13,660 bases of DNA, from NCBI GenBank assembly GCA_964447925.1, contig CAYUUP010000039.1:1-13660 (forward strand). The letters are read 5' to 3'. This DNA is from CAYUUP01 sp964447925 (GTDB lineage Bacteria; Bacillota; Clostridia; Oscillospirales; Oscillospiraceae). This document shows, piece by piece, positions 1 to 8,420 of this stretch; the stretch's first letter is position 1; each line of letters begins with the position of its first letter. A program made the position numbers and the translations under genes. The notes beneath the pieces were generated by a model, which had not been told where the DNA came from, made no database searches, and saw only the letters and a program-made list of their open reading frames with translations.

Positions 1-494
1 CCGGCATGAAGCCCTGCTTCCGTCCCGATGGCCGTGTGACCGCCGCCACCTCCTCCCAGACCACCGACGCCGCCGCCTATGTGCTGCTGATGGGTGCCGA
101 CAAGGCCGAGGAGCTGGGCGTGAAGCCTCTGGCCCGCTTTGTGGGCTTTGCTGTGGCCGGCTGCGATGCCAAGGTTATGGGCATGGGTCCCAAGTATGCC
201 ATTCCCAAGGTCATGGCCAAGACCGGTATGTCCATCGACCAGATGGATGTCATCGAGTTGAACGAGGCATTTGCCTCTCAGGCTCTGGCCTGCATCCGTG
301 AGCTGGGCCTGCCCTATGACAAGGTCAACCCCTATGGAGGCGCTATGGCTCTGGGCCATCCTATGGGCGCTACTGGTGCTTTCCTGACCACCAAGGCCAT
401 TGACTGGCTGAAGGACAACAACGGCAAATATGCCTTGGTGTCTATGTGTATCGGCGGCGGTATGGGTGCTGCCGGCATTTTCGAAAACATCTGA
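1..494 (+). CDS. Thiolase (acetyl-CoA acyltransferase), 3' part only
   Basis: C-terminal part of a thiolase. The reading frame is already open at the left edge, so the true start lies outside the window. Thiolases split 3-ketoacyl-CoA with CoA, or condense two acetyl-CoA; in clostridial anaerobes they serve butyrate synthesis or fatty-acid oxidation in the cytoplasm. Visible family motifs are NEAFA near 264-278, a GGAMALGHPMGATG block near 337-378 with the catalytic His at 357-359, and CIGGGMGAAG with the catalytic Cys at 447-449. The stop is TGA at 492-494. The segment CDAKVMGMGP resembles the FadA/degradative subfamily more than short-chain biosynthetic thiolases, but I cannot settle substrate length. 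Codon use is strongly biased to C/G at third positions, as in a highly expressed gene. It converges on the next gene. Confidence 0.93.
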   Translation, partial: GMKPCFRPDGRVTAATSSQTTDAAAYVLLMGADKAEELGVKPLARFVGFAVAGCDAKVMGMGPKYAIPKVMAKTGMSIDQMDVIELNEAFASQALACIRELGLPYDKVNPYGGAMALGHPMGATGAFLTTKAIDWLKDNNGKYALVSMCIGGGMGAAGIFENI

Positions 495-590
495 TTTCTT
501 TTTCCACGTGTAAAACCAGCGGGTTCCAATAAAAGTTGCAAGCGAAATACAAGCTATACCTTTCGGAACCACCTGCAAAAGATTCAAAGA

Positions 591-624
591 GAACGGCTGC
601 AGTCTCAATAGGCTGCAGCCGTTC
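591..624. terminator. Perfect 12-bp hairpin between convergent genes
   Basis: Arms 591-602 and 613-624 (GAACGGCTGCAG and its exact complement) enclose a 10-nt loop. On the - strand the stem is followed by a T-rich stretch (TCTTTGAATCTTTTG), so it best fits a rho-independent terminator for the leftward gene ending at 694, 70 nt away. On the + strand no T-tract follows directly, so termination of the thiolase here is only possible, not shown. Confidence 0.6.
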
Positions 625-693
625 CATATTATGATGAGTTTGAAATAAGACAGAGTATTTTTTCTCCTGGCCGTTTCCTTACAGTCCCCTTCC

Positions 694-2673
694 CTACTCC
701 AGCACCCGTTCCCAGCAGATGTTCTCCGCGTTCTTCAGAGAGCTGAAATTCTCCCGGAGACACTGACAGAGATACTCCGCCTTGGCCCGGAGGTGGCTGC
801 TCTCCAGCCACCAGGCGGAGTTGTTGTCCACAAACAGATTCTCAAAGAGTCTGGCCCTGTCCTCGTTGGGAAATGTCTTGGCATAGCCATCAATAAAGTA
901 GCTCTCCGTCACATCGTCCTCCGCCTCACTGGTATATTCCGGAGAGTTCCAGGAGTCCATGGTTTCTCCGCTCTCCGTCAGATAGCTGTATGTGTATGAA
1001 AAGCCCTCTGGATTGAAGTCCTCCCAACTGAGGAAAAGCTGCATATTATAATTTTTTACGATGGTCAATTCAATCAGGTGCATGAACTCATGGGCAAAAT
1101 TCTGCTTCAGGCTTTCTTCATAACCGCCGGTAACATCCAACACAATGGCAGCCCGGTTTTCATCAAGGGTCGTGGTGAAGGCGGCAGCATTTCCGATGCT
1201 CCCCTCGGCGATGGGCGAGATCGTGGCTGTTAGGTAGATATCCAGCCCCTTCCAGGGATAGATCACCTGCTCCACAAAGCCCTCCGGCATGGCATCCAGA
1301 ACGGCGGTGACAGCGGATATCCCCGCTTCCAAGCTGTCAGTATCCGAGCAGGCCTCCACCGAGTAATCATAAAACTCCGTCTCCGTCACCAGATTGCTGT
1401 AGTAGAGCCCCACTCGGTACTCCTCAAGCACCTGGTCTGCGCTCTCATACTCCTTGGCGTAGTATTCGCTGGCAGACAAACCCAGCATCTCGACGCCGCC
1501 AGAAAGCCCCTCCGCCGTCATCACAACAGAAGACGATGTCTCCAATTCCTCATCCGGCTGCCACACCAGCAGGCGCTCCTCATCGCCAACATACAGCATA
1601 AAAATAAGATAGTCTTCCCACTCCGCAATGGCATCGCCGATCCAGAGGTAATCATGCACCGCCCCCGGAATTGTCAGGCACACCGCCCCGCCGCTTTCTA
1701 AATCATAGCGGGTGAGCGTAACATCACCACTGTCTGTCTGGGTAGTGACAGCACTATCCGACAGAACAACTCGCAGGCTCTCATTCTCCCCAAAGGACGC
1801 ATTGAAAGCGCATCCCAGATCCGCCATGGAATAATAAGTCTCCCCCGTCCAGAGCCAGTCGCCGCCCTGGATGCTGGCGGTTTCTAAAATCCCGCTGGAA
1901 GCCACCTCTCCCGTAGAGATATCACAGACAGTGAATATATTGTCATACCACTCATTCATGCCAAATAGCCACACCGAGTCGCTGTCACCGTAAATCGGGT
2001 AGACATAACCCACGTTGCCCAAGGCAAAGGTGCGTTCGCTGCCGTCCGGATAAATCAGCAAGAGTTGATTTTCAGAGCTGGAAGCCATCACATAGCCTTC
2101 GCCGCCGGAGTAACTCAAGCCCTCCTCCTGCTGCGCGGACCGAGCGAACAGGCTCAACTCACTGTCATAGAAGCAGACCACGTCCCCCTGGACAGCATAA
2201 TAGAGGCTATCTCCGCAAGTCTCCAGCCCAAAGCTGAAATAGCCCTCCTCGTACTCCCCCTGGCTCTCCTCAAAGTCCCCATCCGGGGCCAACTTATAGC
2301 CCAGTGAAACATCCGCCAAAAAGTCCCCCTTTTCAAAGTCATAGAGGGCCGCGTGAACCTCCTGGTTGAAGGAGTAAGAAATCAGCATCCGACCGGAGGA
2401 CATCTCGATATTCAGAATGTAATCCCAGGGGCCAAACTCGTCCCCATGGTTCAGAACATAAAGCCCTTCCATTCCCTCGTAAGTCTCTCCCAGCAGGGCA
2501 GTCGGGTCGTTTTCCTCTGCCATCGGCAGAATGGGGTCGGGCGGCTTGATTTCTTTCCTCTGCTGAACCTTGAACAGCATCAGGAGCAAAGCGGCTAATA
2601 TCAGAACCAGTAGGGCAATAATCACCAGCAACGGCCAAATCACAGCTTTTCTACGCTTTTTCGTTGGTCTCAT
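694..2673 (-). CDS. Membrane-anchored protein with C-terminal HExxH zincin-like metallopeptidase domain
   Basis: A 659-residue protein I do not recognise by name. The ATG at 2673 is chosen because GGGAGG (2681-2686) lies 7 nt upstream and the encoded N-terminus is a short basic stretch (RPTKKRRK). One hydrophobic helix follows at about residues 10-34, giving a type II membrane anchor with the rest outside the cell. Residues about 50-480 are acidic and rich in short beta-type segments with repeated aromatic and Gly-Asp turns, which looks propeller-like; that fold is inference. Residues 528-532 are HEFMH, a zinc-metallopeptidase signature, and a plausible third ligand is Glu604 or Glu611 in the segment NEDRARLFE, as in gluzincins. 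No lipobox or sortase motif is seen. It has its own promoter and a hairpin after its stop, so it appears monocistronic. Proteolytic activity and substrate are unproven. Confidence 0.75.
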   Translation of the reverse strand: MRPTKKRRKAVIWPLLVIIALLVLILAALLLMLFKVQQRKEIKPPDPILPMAEENDPTALLGETYEGMEGLYVLNHGDEFGPWDYILNIEMSSGRMLISYSFNQEVHAALYDFEKGDFLADVSLGYKLAPDGDFEESQGEYEEGYFSFGLETCGDSLYYAVQGDVVCFYDSELSLFARSAQQEEGLSYSGGEGYVMASSSENQLLLIYPDGSERTFALGNVGYVYPIYGDSDSVWLFGMNEWYDNIFTVCDISTGEVASSGILETASIQGGDWLWTGETYYSMADLGCAFNASFGENESLRVVLSDSAVTTQTDSGDVTLTRYDLESGGAVCLTIPGAVHDYLWIGDAIAEWEDYLIFMLYVGDEERLLVWQPDEELETSSSVVMTAEGLSGGVEMLGLSASEYYAKEYESADQVLEEYRVGLYYSNLVTETEFYDYSVEACSDTDSLEAGISAVTAVLDAMPEGFVEQVIYPWKGLDIYLTATISPIAEGSIGNAAAFTTTLDENRAAIVLDVTGGYEESLKQNFAHEFMHLIELTIVKNYNMQLFLSWEDFNPEGFSYTYSYLTESGETMDSWNSPEYTSEAEDDVTESYFIDGYAKTFPNEDRARLFENLFVDNNSAWWLESSHLRAKAEYLCQCLRENFSSLKNAENICWERVLE

Positions 2674-2694
2674 AGGAATACCTCCCTTTGGGAT

Positions 2695-2723
2695 ATCGTA
2701 CCATACTTTATTCCTGAAATCAA
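2695..2723 (-). promoter_or_regulatory. Predicted sigma-A promoter of the metallopeptidase-like gene
   Basis: Read on the - strand: a -35 TTGATT (2718-2723), a 17-bp spacer and a -10 TACGAT (2695-2700) with an extended -10 TG one base upstream. Transcription would begin near 2688, leaving a leader of about 15 nt that just holds the Shine-Dalgarno. The placement directly after the pgsA terminator supports it. Confidence 0.5.
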
Positions 2724-2796
2724 TCTTAAACAGGATAATGACATAAAATGTAACCAATTCATCTTGTTTTGTAGGCAAGGCGCACGATGACCCTGT

Positions 2797-2830
2797 GAAA
2801 CAAAGCCGCAAGCGCCAGGACGCCTGCGGC
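2797..2830 (-). terminator. Rho-independent terminator after pgsA
   Basis: Read on the - strand, arms 2821-2830 (GCCGCAGGCG) and 2805-2814 (CGCTTGCGGC) pair over 10 bp with one G-U wobble around a 6-nt loop, followed at once by TTTGTTT. It lies about 30 nt past the pgsA stop and closes the long origin cluster. The pairing is complete only in the RNA made from the - strand; the other strand has an A-C mismatch, so it is directional. Confidence 0.75.
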
Positions 2831-2860
2831 AACGAAAAATAGCCTCTCGGTTCAATGTTA

Positions 2861-3391
2861 TTATATATCGCTCCAATTCAGCACGTCCCGGTTCTTTACA
2901 AAATACTCCACGCCAGACCAGACAGTGGTAACGAGAATCACCCCGGCGCAGATGTTATTCAGCCACCAGGGAACCGGTGGTAACAGCATCAGACAGATAC
3001 AGACCATGGTGGAGGCGGTCTTGACCTTGCCCGACCAGCCGGCGGCGATGACCCGGCCGCCCTCCACCGCCACCAGCCGAAGGGCAGAGACGGCAAATTC
3101 ACGGGCAACCACCACAGCCACTACCCAGGCGGGTATGGTTCCCTCCGCCGTCAGCATCAGCATTGCGGACACCACCAGCATCTTGTCCGCAATGGGATCC
3201 ATAAACTTGCCAAAATCCGTCACCATGTTCCGGCTCCGGGCAATGTAGCCATCCAGCATATCGCTGAGACTGGCCAGAATGAAAATACCCAGCGCCACAT
3301 AGTGATTTCCTGGAAAATCCAGTGCCAGGGCCGCCAGCAGCAGGGGGATCATCAGCACTCTGGCGACGGTGATTTTATTGGCAGTATTCAT
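2861..3391 (-). CDS. pgsA: CDP-diacylglycerol--glycerol-3-phosphate 3-phosphatidyltransferase
   Basis: Makes phosphatidylglycerol phosphate from CDP-diacylglycerol and glycerol-3-phosphate, the committed step to phosphatidylglycerol and cardiolipin, at the cytoplasmic membrane. At 176 residues it is normal for the family. The CDP-alcohol phosphatidyltransferase signature is complete: Asp44, Asp47-Gly48, Ala51-Arg52, Gly61, Asp65 and Asp69 in the spacing D-x2-D-G-x2-A-R-x8-G-x3-D-x3-D. About six hydrophobic helices are visible, at roughly 9-24, 31-43, 67-80, 85-103, 125-143 and 146-164. The ATG at 3391 is chosen because GAGGAG (3398-3403) sits 6 nt upstream; an upstream in-frame extension of 23 residues is not family-like. 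It is the last gene of the origin cluster, 85 nt after rnhA, and is followed by a clear terminator. Confidence 0.92.
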   Translation of the reverse strand: MNTANKITVARVLMIPLLLAALALDFPGNHYVALGIFILASLSDMLDGYIARSRNMVTDFGKFMDPIADKMLVVSAMLMLTAEGTIPAWVVAVVVAREFAVSALRLVAVEGGRVIAAGWSGKVKTASTMVCICLMLLPPVPWWLNNICAGVILVTTVWSGVEYFVKNRDVLNWSDI

Positions 3392-3476
3392 ACTAGTCTC
3401 CTCATTTTTCATCGTCCCGGTAATCGGTGTGGGCCACTCTCCCCGCACTCCGCGCTTCAAACCGTTTTCCGGAAAA

Positions 3477-3917
3477 TTAGCCCTTCAGCTTCTTCCATTC
3501 CGCTACGGCCAGCTTGTCGCAGCGCTCGTTATAGGGATTTTCCGCATGGCCCTTGACCCAGTGGAGCTTCACCCGGTGCAGCTCCGTCAGCTCCAGCAGC
3601 CGCTGCCATAGGTCGGGATTCAGTGCCGGCTTGTTATCCGCTCTTTTCCATCCTCGCCGCCGCCAGCCCACGGCCCAGCCCTTCTGCAGGGCATCGACAA
3701 CATATTTGGAATCGGAATACAACTCCACCACACAGGACTCCTTCAGCGCTTCCAGTCCCCGGATAACGGCTGTCAGCTCCATCCGGTTGTTGGTGGTGCT
3801 TTTTTCCCCGCCGGACAGTTCTTTTTCCAGCCCCTTATAAATCAGGATTGCTCCCCAGCCGCCAGGTCCGGGGTTGCCGGAGCAGGCACCGTCCGTATAG
3901 AGTATGACCTCCTTCAC
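3477..3917 (-). CDS. rnhA: Ribonuclease HI
   Basis: Endonuclease that cuts the RNA strand of RNA:DNA hybrids, removing R-loops and RNA primers. The 146-residue single domain shows the bacterial RNase HI pattern: Asp9 in YTDGACSGNPGPGG, Glu47 in RMELTA, Asp69 in YSDSKY, His124 in VKGH and Asp134 in NERCDKLA, so all catalytic acids and the catalytic His are present. The start is GTG, not ATG: the codon at 3915-3917 reads GTG on the - strand, an in-frame TGA lies two codons upstream, and GGAGGA (3925-3930) lies 7 nt upstream. Only 3 nt separate it from the gyrA stop and its Shine-Dalgarno lies inside gyrA, so translation is probably coupled to gyrA. Confidence 0.95.
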   Translation of the reverse strand: MKEVILYTDGACSGNPGPGGWGAILIYKGLEKELSGGEKSTTNNRMELTAVIRGLEALKESCVVELYSDSKYVVDALQKGWAVGWRRRGWKRADNKPALNPDLWQRLLELTELHRVKLHWVKGHAENPYNERCDKLAVAEWKKLKG

Positions 3918-3920
3918 AAA

Positions 3921-6431
3921 TCATTCCTCCGGCCCGGACGCAGTCTCTGTTGAAAGCTCCTCTTCATTCTTCTGTGTAACGGCCATAGCGGTGAGACGGG
4001 CGCCGGCAGCAAGGCGCATCACGGTGACGCCTTGGGCGGTGCGGCTGTAGACATTGATGCCATCCACAGGTGTGCGGATCATAGTGCCATCGTCAGAAAT
4101 CAGAAATACATCCTCGTCTCCGTTTACCATAGCAACGGCGGCAATGGGGCCGGTCTTTCCCGTAATCTGATATGCCCGCAGTCCCAGGCCGCCCCTGCTC
4201 TGAGGACCGTCTGCCCGGATAAACCCCTGGACGGCGGTGCGTTTGCCATAGCCGTTTTCCGTGACAGCCAGCAGATATTCCCCACTGCTGATGACCTCGC
4301 CGCCTATAAGGGAGTCGCCGGGCCGCAGCCGGATACCCCGGACGCCCACGGCGTCCCGGCCCATGCAGCGGACATCCTTCTCATCAAAGCAGATGGCGGA
4401 ACCCATCCGGCTTACCAGCAGAATATTCTGGTTTCCGTCAGTGCGGAGGACGGAGATCAGCTCGTCCCCTTCTTCCAGAGTGATGGCCCGGATGCCCGCT
4501 TTTCGGGCAGTATTAATGGCTGGCAGGGAGACACGCTTAACCGTGCCATTTCTGGTAGCCATCACCAGATATTCGTTCTCGGCAAAGTCCCTGATATGGA
4601 GCATGGCAGTAATGCTCTCTCCTGTCTCCAGAGGCAGCACATGATAGATGCTGACGCCCTTGGCGGTGCGGGCAGCCTCTGGAATCTGATAGCCCTTTTT
4701 CCGATGCACCCTGCCGGTATTGGTAAAGAACAGGATGATATCATGGGTGGAGGCGGTAAACAGCGTCTTAACGGAATCCTCATTCCGGAGATTTTGTGCA
4801 GAGACGCCCCGACCGCCCCGCCGCTGGGCGTGATAGGCAGAAACCGGTGTCCGCTTGATATATCCGCCATTGGACAGCGTAAAGGCGCAGTTCTCCTCTT
4901 TGATGAGATCCTCGATATCTATGTCATCCTCTACGTCCTGGATTTCCGTCACACGGTCATCGCCGTACTTGTCCCGGATGGCAGACAGTTCCTCCTTCAG
5001 CGTCTGGCGCACCAGCCCCTCGTCGCTGAGCAGTTTTTCAAAGTGTGCAATTTTTTCCTGGAGTTCTTTATATTCCAGTTCCAGTTTCTCTCGGTTCAGG
5101 CCCTGGAGAGAAATGAGCCGCATATCGCAGATAGCCTGGGCTTGCACATCGTCCAGCCCAAAGCGTTCCATCAGATTTTCCTTGGCATTATCATAGCTCT
5201 GGCGGATGATGCGAATGACCTCGTCAATGTTGTCCTGAGCAATCAGCAGGCCCTCCAACAGGTGCGCCCGCTCCTTTGCCTTCCGCAAGTCAAATCTCGT
5301 CCGACGGACGATAATCTCTTCCTGAAACGCGATATACTCATCCAGAATGCGGCGGAGGGACAAAATCTGAGGCTGCCGCTGATTGTTTACCAAAGCCAGC
5401 ATGATGATGGAAAAAGTGGTTTGTAAAGAGGTCTGCTTAAAGAGATTGTTCAGCACAACCTGAGGCGCGGCATCCCGCTTCAGTTCGATAACAATACGCA
5501 TACCGTTGCGGTCCGTCTCGTCCCGGATGTCAGAAATACCCTCCAGCCGCTTGTCCTTCACCTGCTCCGCCATACTGCGGATAAGCTGACGTTTGTTCAC
5601 CTGATAAGGTAACTCAGTAACGATGATCCGGGTGCGATTCTGGCCGTGTTCCTCAAACTCCGTCCTGGCCCGCAGGGTTATTTTTCCCCGGCCTGTGGCA
5701 TAGGCCGCCCGGATACCGCTGCGACCCATAATAATTCCCTTAGTGGGAAAATCCGGCCCCTTGATATGCTCCATCAAGCCGGATAGGGTGGTGTCCGGAT
5801 GGTCCAATATACAGATTACAGCGTCAATAACCTCCCGCAGGTTGTGGGGCGGAATATTGGTTGCCATGCCCACAGCGATGCCGGAGGAGCCATTCACCAG
5901 CAGATTGGGAAAACGGGAGGGGAGTACCCTTGGCTCCTTCCGGCTCTCGTCGAAGTTTGGATCCCAGTCCACCGTTTCCTTCTCAATATCCCGGAGCATT
6001 TCAGCGGATATTTTAGCTAAGCGGGCTTCGGTATAGCGGTATGCTGCCGGCGGGTCACCATCCACTGAGCCAAAGTTGCCATGTCCGTCCACCAGGGGGT
6101 AGCGCATAGAAAAGTCCTGGGCCAGCCGAACCATAGCATCGTAAACTGAGGCATCGCCGTGGGGATGATAGTGACCCAGCACATCGCCCACACAGGTAGC
6201 GGATTTTTTGAAGGGCTTATCGTAGGTCAGTCCGCCCTCGTGCATGGTATACAGAATGCGCCGGTGAACGGGCTTCAGGCCATCCCGGACGTCAGGAAGC
6301 GCACGGCCCACGATTACACTCATGGCGTATTCGATATAGCTCTTCTCCATCTCCCCCACCAGCTCGGACTCGGTGATGACCTGGTCAGGAAAGGCGATAT
6401 CCTCCGGTTTATAATCTCGATTGTGTGCCAT
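3921..6431 (-). CDS. gyrA: DNA gyrase subunit A
   Basis: Breakage-reunion subunit of DNA gyrase, which with GyrB introduces negative supercoils. The 836-residue protein has the expected parts: an N-terminal winged-helix/tower region with the catalytic Tyr133 in AAYRYTEARL, a coiled-coil region around residues 380-500, and a C-terminal beta-pinwheel. The GyrA box QRRGGRG at 536-542 is intact, which separates gyrase from topoisomerase IV ParC. In the quinolone pocket, residues 92-98 read GDASVYD: the position equal to E. coli Ser83 is Ala94, while the Asp87 equivalent (Asp98) is kept. The start ATG at 6431 has AGGAG 11 nt upstream, a rather long spacing, and the gene begins 18 nt after gyrB, so the two should be made from one message. 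Confidence 0.98.
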   Translation of the reverse strand: MAHNRDYKPEDIAFPDQVITESELVGEMEKSYIEYAMSVIVGRALPDVRDGLKPVHRRILYTMHEGGLTYDKPFKKSATCVGDVLGHYHPHGDASVYDAMVRLAQDFSMRYPLVDGHGNFGSVDGDPPAAYRYTEARLAKISAEMLRDIEKETVDWDPNFDESRKEPRVLPSRFPNLLVNGSSGIAVGMATNIPPHNLREVIDAVICILDHPDTTLSGLMEHIKGPDFPTKGIIMGRSGIRAAYATGRGKITLRARTEFEEHGQNRTRIIVTELPYQVNKRQLIRSMAEQVKDKRLEGISDIRDETDRNGMRIVIELKRDAAPQVVLNNLFKQTSLQTTFSIIMLALVNNQRQPQILSLRRILDEYIAFQEEIIVRRTRFDLRKAKERAHLLEGLLIAQDNIDEVIRIIRQSYDNAKENLMERFGLDDVQAQAICDMRLISLQGLNREKLELEYKELQEKIAHFEKLLSDEGLVRQTLKEELSAIRDKYGDDRVTEIQDVEDDIDIEDLIKEENCAFTLSNGGYIKRTPVSAYHAQRRGGRGVSAQNLRNEDSVKTLFTASTHDIILFFTNTGRVHRKKGYQIPEAARTAKGVSIYHVLPLETGESITAMLHIRDFAENEYLVMATRNGTVKRVSLPAINTARKAGIRAITLEEGDELISVLRTDGNQNILLVSRMGSAICFDEKDVRCMGRDAVGVRGIRLRPGDSLIGGEVISSGEYLLAVTENGYGKRTAVQGFIRADGPQSRGGLGLRAYQITGKTGPIAAVAMVNGDEDVFLISDDGTMIRTPVDGINVYSRTAQGVTVMRLAAGARLTAMAVTQKNEEELSTETASGPEE

Positions 6432-6449
6432 AGTATATGATTCTCCTAA

Positions 6450-8390
6450 TTAAAAATCCAGATTCACGGCGTGGCGGGCGTTTTTCTCGATCCATTCCTT
6501 TCGGGGTTCTACCTCTTCGCCCATCAGAACGGTGAACATCCGGTCAGCAGCCACAGCATCGCTCAAGGTAATGCGCCGCAGGGTGCGCTTCTCCGGATCC
6601 ATAGTAGTTTCCCAAAGCTCATGGGGATCCATCTCTCCCAGACCCTTAAAGCGGCTGATATCTACTTTGGCATTGACGTTATCTCCCCGCATTTCAGCAG
6701 AGATGGCATCTCGTTCCTCATCAGAATAGGCCACACGCTGGGTCTTGCCCCGAATCAGCTTATAAAGTGGCGGCACGGCGGCATAGACATAGCCCTTTTC
6801 AATCAGTGGCCGCATAAAGCGGAAAAAGAAGGTGAGCAGCAGAGTACGGATATGGGAGCCGTCCACATCGGCATCCGCCATGATGATGACTTTGTGATAG
6901 CGGAGTTTAGAGATGTCAAAGTCCTCGCCGATCCCCGCCCCCAGGGCGGTAATCACCGGTGTCAGCTTGTCGTTACCATAGACTTTGTCTGCCCGGGCTT
7001 TCTCTACGTTCAGCATTTTGCCCCACATAGACAGGATAGCCTGGAAACGGGAATCTCTGCCCTGGATGGCAGATCCGCCTGCAGAATCTCCCTCCACAAT
7101 ATAGATCTCGCACAGAGACGGATCCTGTTCGTTGCAGTCCTGGAGTTTATCCGGCATCTGGCCGGAATCCAGGCCTGTCTTCCGGCGGACATTTTCCCGT
7201 GCCTTCCGGGCCGCCTCCCTTGCCTTGGCGGCAGTCATAGCCTTTTCCAGGATGGCCTTTCCCACAGTGGGATTCTGATCAAGGAACTGCTCCAGCCCAT
7301 TGGAGACTACGGCATTCACCATGGTGCGCATCTCGCTGTTGCCCAGCTTAGACTTGGTCTGCCCTTCGAACTGAGCCTCAGTGAGCTTAACGGATATGAC
7401 GCAGGTCAGACCCTCCCGACAATCCTCACCGGAAACCTTATCATCGTCCTTCAGCAGCTTAGCCCGCTTACCATAGGCATTTAACGCATTCGTCAGGGCT
7501 ATCTTGAAGCCCGTCTCATGCATACCGCCCTCCGGGGTGTGAATATTGTTGGCAAAAGAAACCATGATTTCGTTGTAGCTATCGGTATACTGCATTGCCA
7601 CCTCTGCCATGCAGTTCTCCCGCTCTTCTGCCATATAGATGATGCCGGGATGGATAGGGGTCTTGTTAGTATTAATATATTCCACAAAGGAGCGGATACC
7701 GCCCTCGTAGCACATCTCCTCCCGCTGCTCTTTGCCGACACGATGATCCTCCATGATAATTCTCAGCCCGCCGTTGAGAAAAGCCTGCTCCCGCATCCGC
7801 CGGTGAAGGATTTCATAATCATAGACAGTATCCTCAAAAATCTCCGGGTCGGGCTTGAAGGTAACGGTGGTGCCGGTACGGTTCGTCCGGCCCACGATTG
7901 TCATCTCCTGGGTAATATTTCCCCGGGAAAACTGCATCTGATAAATATTCCCGTCTTTGTGTACCTGTACCTTCATATACTCAGAGAGAGCATTGACTAC
8001 GGAAGCGCCCACACCGTGAAGCCCTCCGGAAACCTTATATCCACCGCCGCCGAATTTTCCGCCGGCGTGGAGGATGGTATAGACCACTTCCAGAGCGGGA
8101 CGCCCGGTCTGTGGCTGAATGTCCACCGGGACACCACGACCGTTATCCGCCACAGTGATGATATCTCCCTCATCAATTGTCACGTAGATTTCCGTACAGT
8201 AGCCCGCCAGGGCCTCATCAATGGCGTTGTCCACAATCTCATAGACTAAATGGTGCAGACCGCTGGATGAGGTGGAGCCGATATACATACCTGGCCGTTT
8301 GCGGACAGCCTCCAGGCCTTCCAGTACCTGGATCTCCGCCGCGCCGTAATCATGAGTGACAGCAGTGCTGCCCTCCAAATGTTCTGACAT
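6450..8390 (-). CDS. gyrB: DNA gyrase subunit B
   Basis: ATPase subunit of DNA gyrase. The 646-residue length fits the Gram-positive form without the long E. coli-type insert. The GHKL ATPase pocket is seen as Glu51, Asp54 and Asn55 in EIVDNAIDEA, DNGRGVP at 82-88 and GGLHGVGAS at 122-130. The TOPRIM metal site is seen as EGDSAGG with Glu433, and Asp506/Asp508/Asp510 in DADVDGSH. The ATG at 8390 is preferred over a GTG six codons upstream because GGAGG (8399-8403) lies 8 nt before the ATG and the upstream GTG has no such site. It starts 30 nt after remB and is followed 18 nt later by gyrA. No promoter is apparent in the short gap, so it is probably read through from upstream. Confidence 0.98.
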   Translation of the reverse strand: MSEHLEGSTAVTHDYGAAEIQVLEGLEAVRKRPGMYIGSTSSSGLHHLVYEIVDNAIDEALAGYCTEIYVTIDEGDIITVADNGRGVPVDIQPQTGRPALEVVYTILHAGGKFGGGGYKVSGGLHGVGASVVNALSEYMKVQVHKDGNIYQMQFSRGNITQEMTIVGRTNRTGTTVTFKPDPEIFEDTVYDYEILHRRMREQAFLNGGLRIIMEDHRVGKEQREEMCYEGGIRSFVEYINTNKTPIHPGIIYMAEERENCMAEVAMQYTDSYNEIMVSFANNIHTPEGGMHETGFKIALTNALNAYGKRAKLLKDDDKVSGEDCREGLTCVISVKLTEAQFEGQTKSKLGNSEMRTMVNAVVSNGLEQFLDQNPTVGKAILEKAMTAAKAREAARKARENVRRKTGLDSGQMPDKLQDCNEQDPSLCEIYIVEGDSAGGSAIQGRDSRFQAILSMWGKMLNVEKARADKVYGNDKLTPVITALGAGIGEDFDISKLRYHKVIIMADADVDGSHIRTLLLTFFFRFMRPLIEKGYVYAAVPPLYKLIRGKTQRVAYSDEERDAISAEMRGDNVNAKVDISRFKGLGEMDPHELWETTMDPEKRTLRRITLSDAVAADRMFTVLMGEEVEPRKEWIEKNARHAVNLDF

Positions 8391-8420
8391 AAAATCAACC
8401 TCCAACACAGGAAATTCGTA

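Noticed and set aside
523..570. GGTTCC/GGAACC inverted repeat after the thiolase
   Set aside because: Six pairs with a 36-nt loop and no T-tract is too weak for a terminator call; the 591-624 hairpin is much stronger.
3392..3476. Possible terminator or promoter between rnhA and pgsA
   Set aside because: The palindrome TTTTCCGGAAAA has no loop and no U-run after a stable stem, and I see no convincing -35/-10 pair.
4032..5426. 464-codon open frame on the + strand opposite gyrA
   Set aside because: It lies wholly antisense to clear gyrA coding sequence, shows no family motif and no ribosome-binding site; long antisense frames are common opposite GC-biased genes.
6471..8249. Long + strand open frames (337 and 243 codons) opposite gyrB
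   Set aside because: Antisense to intact gyrB, with no recognisable domains or start signals.
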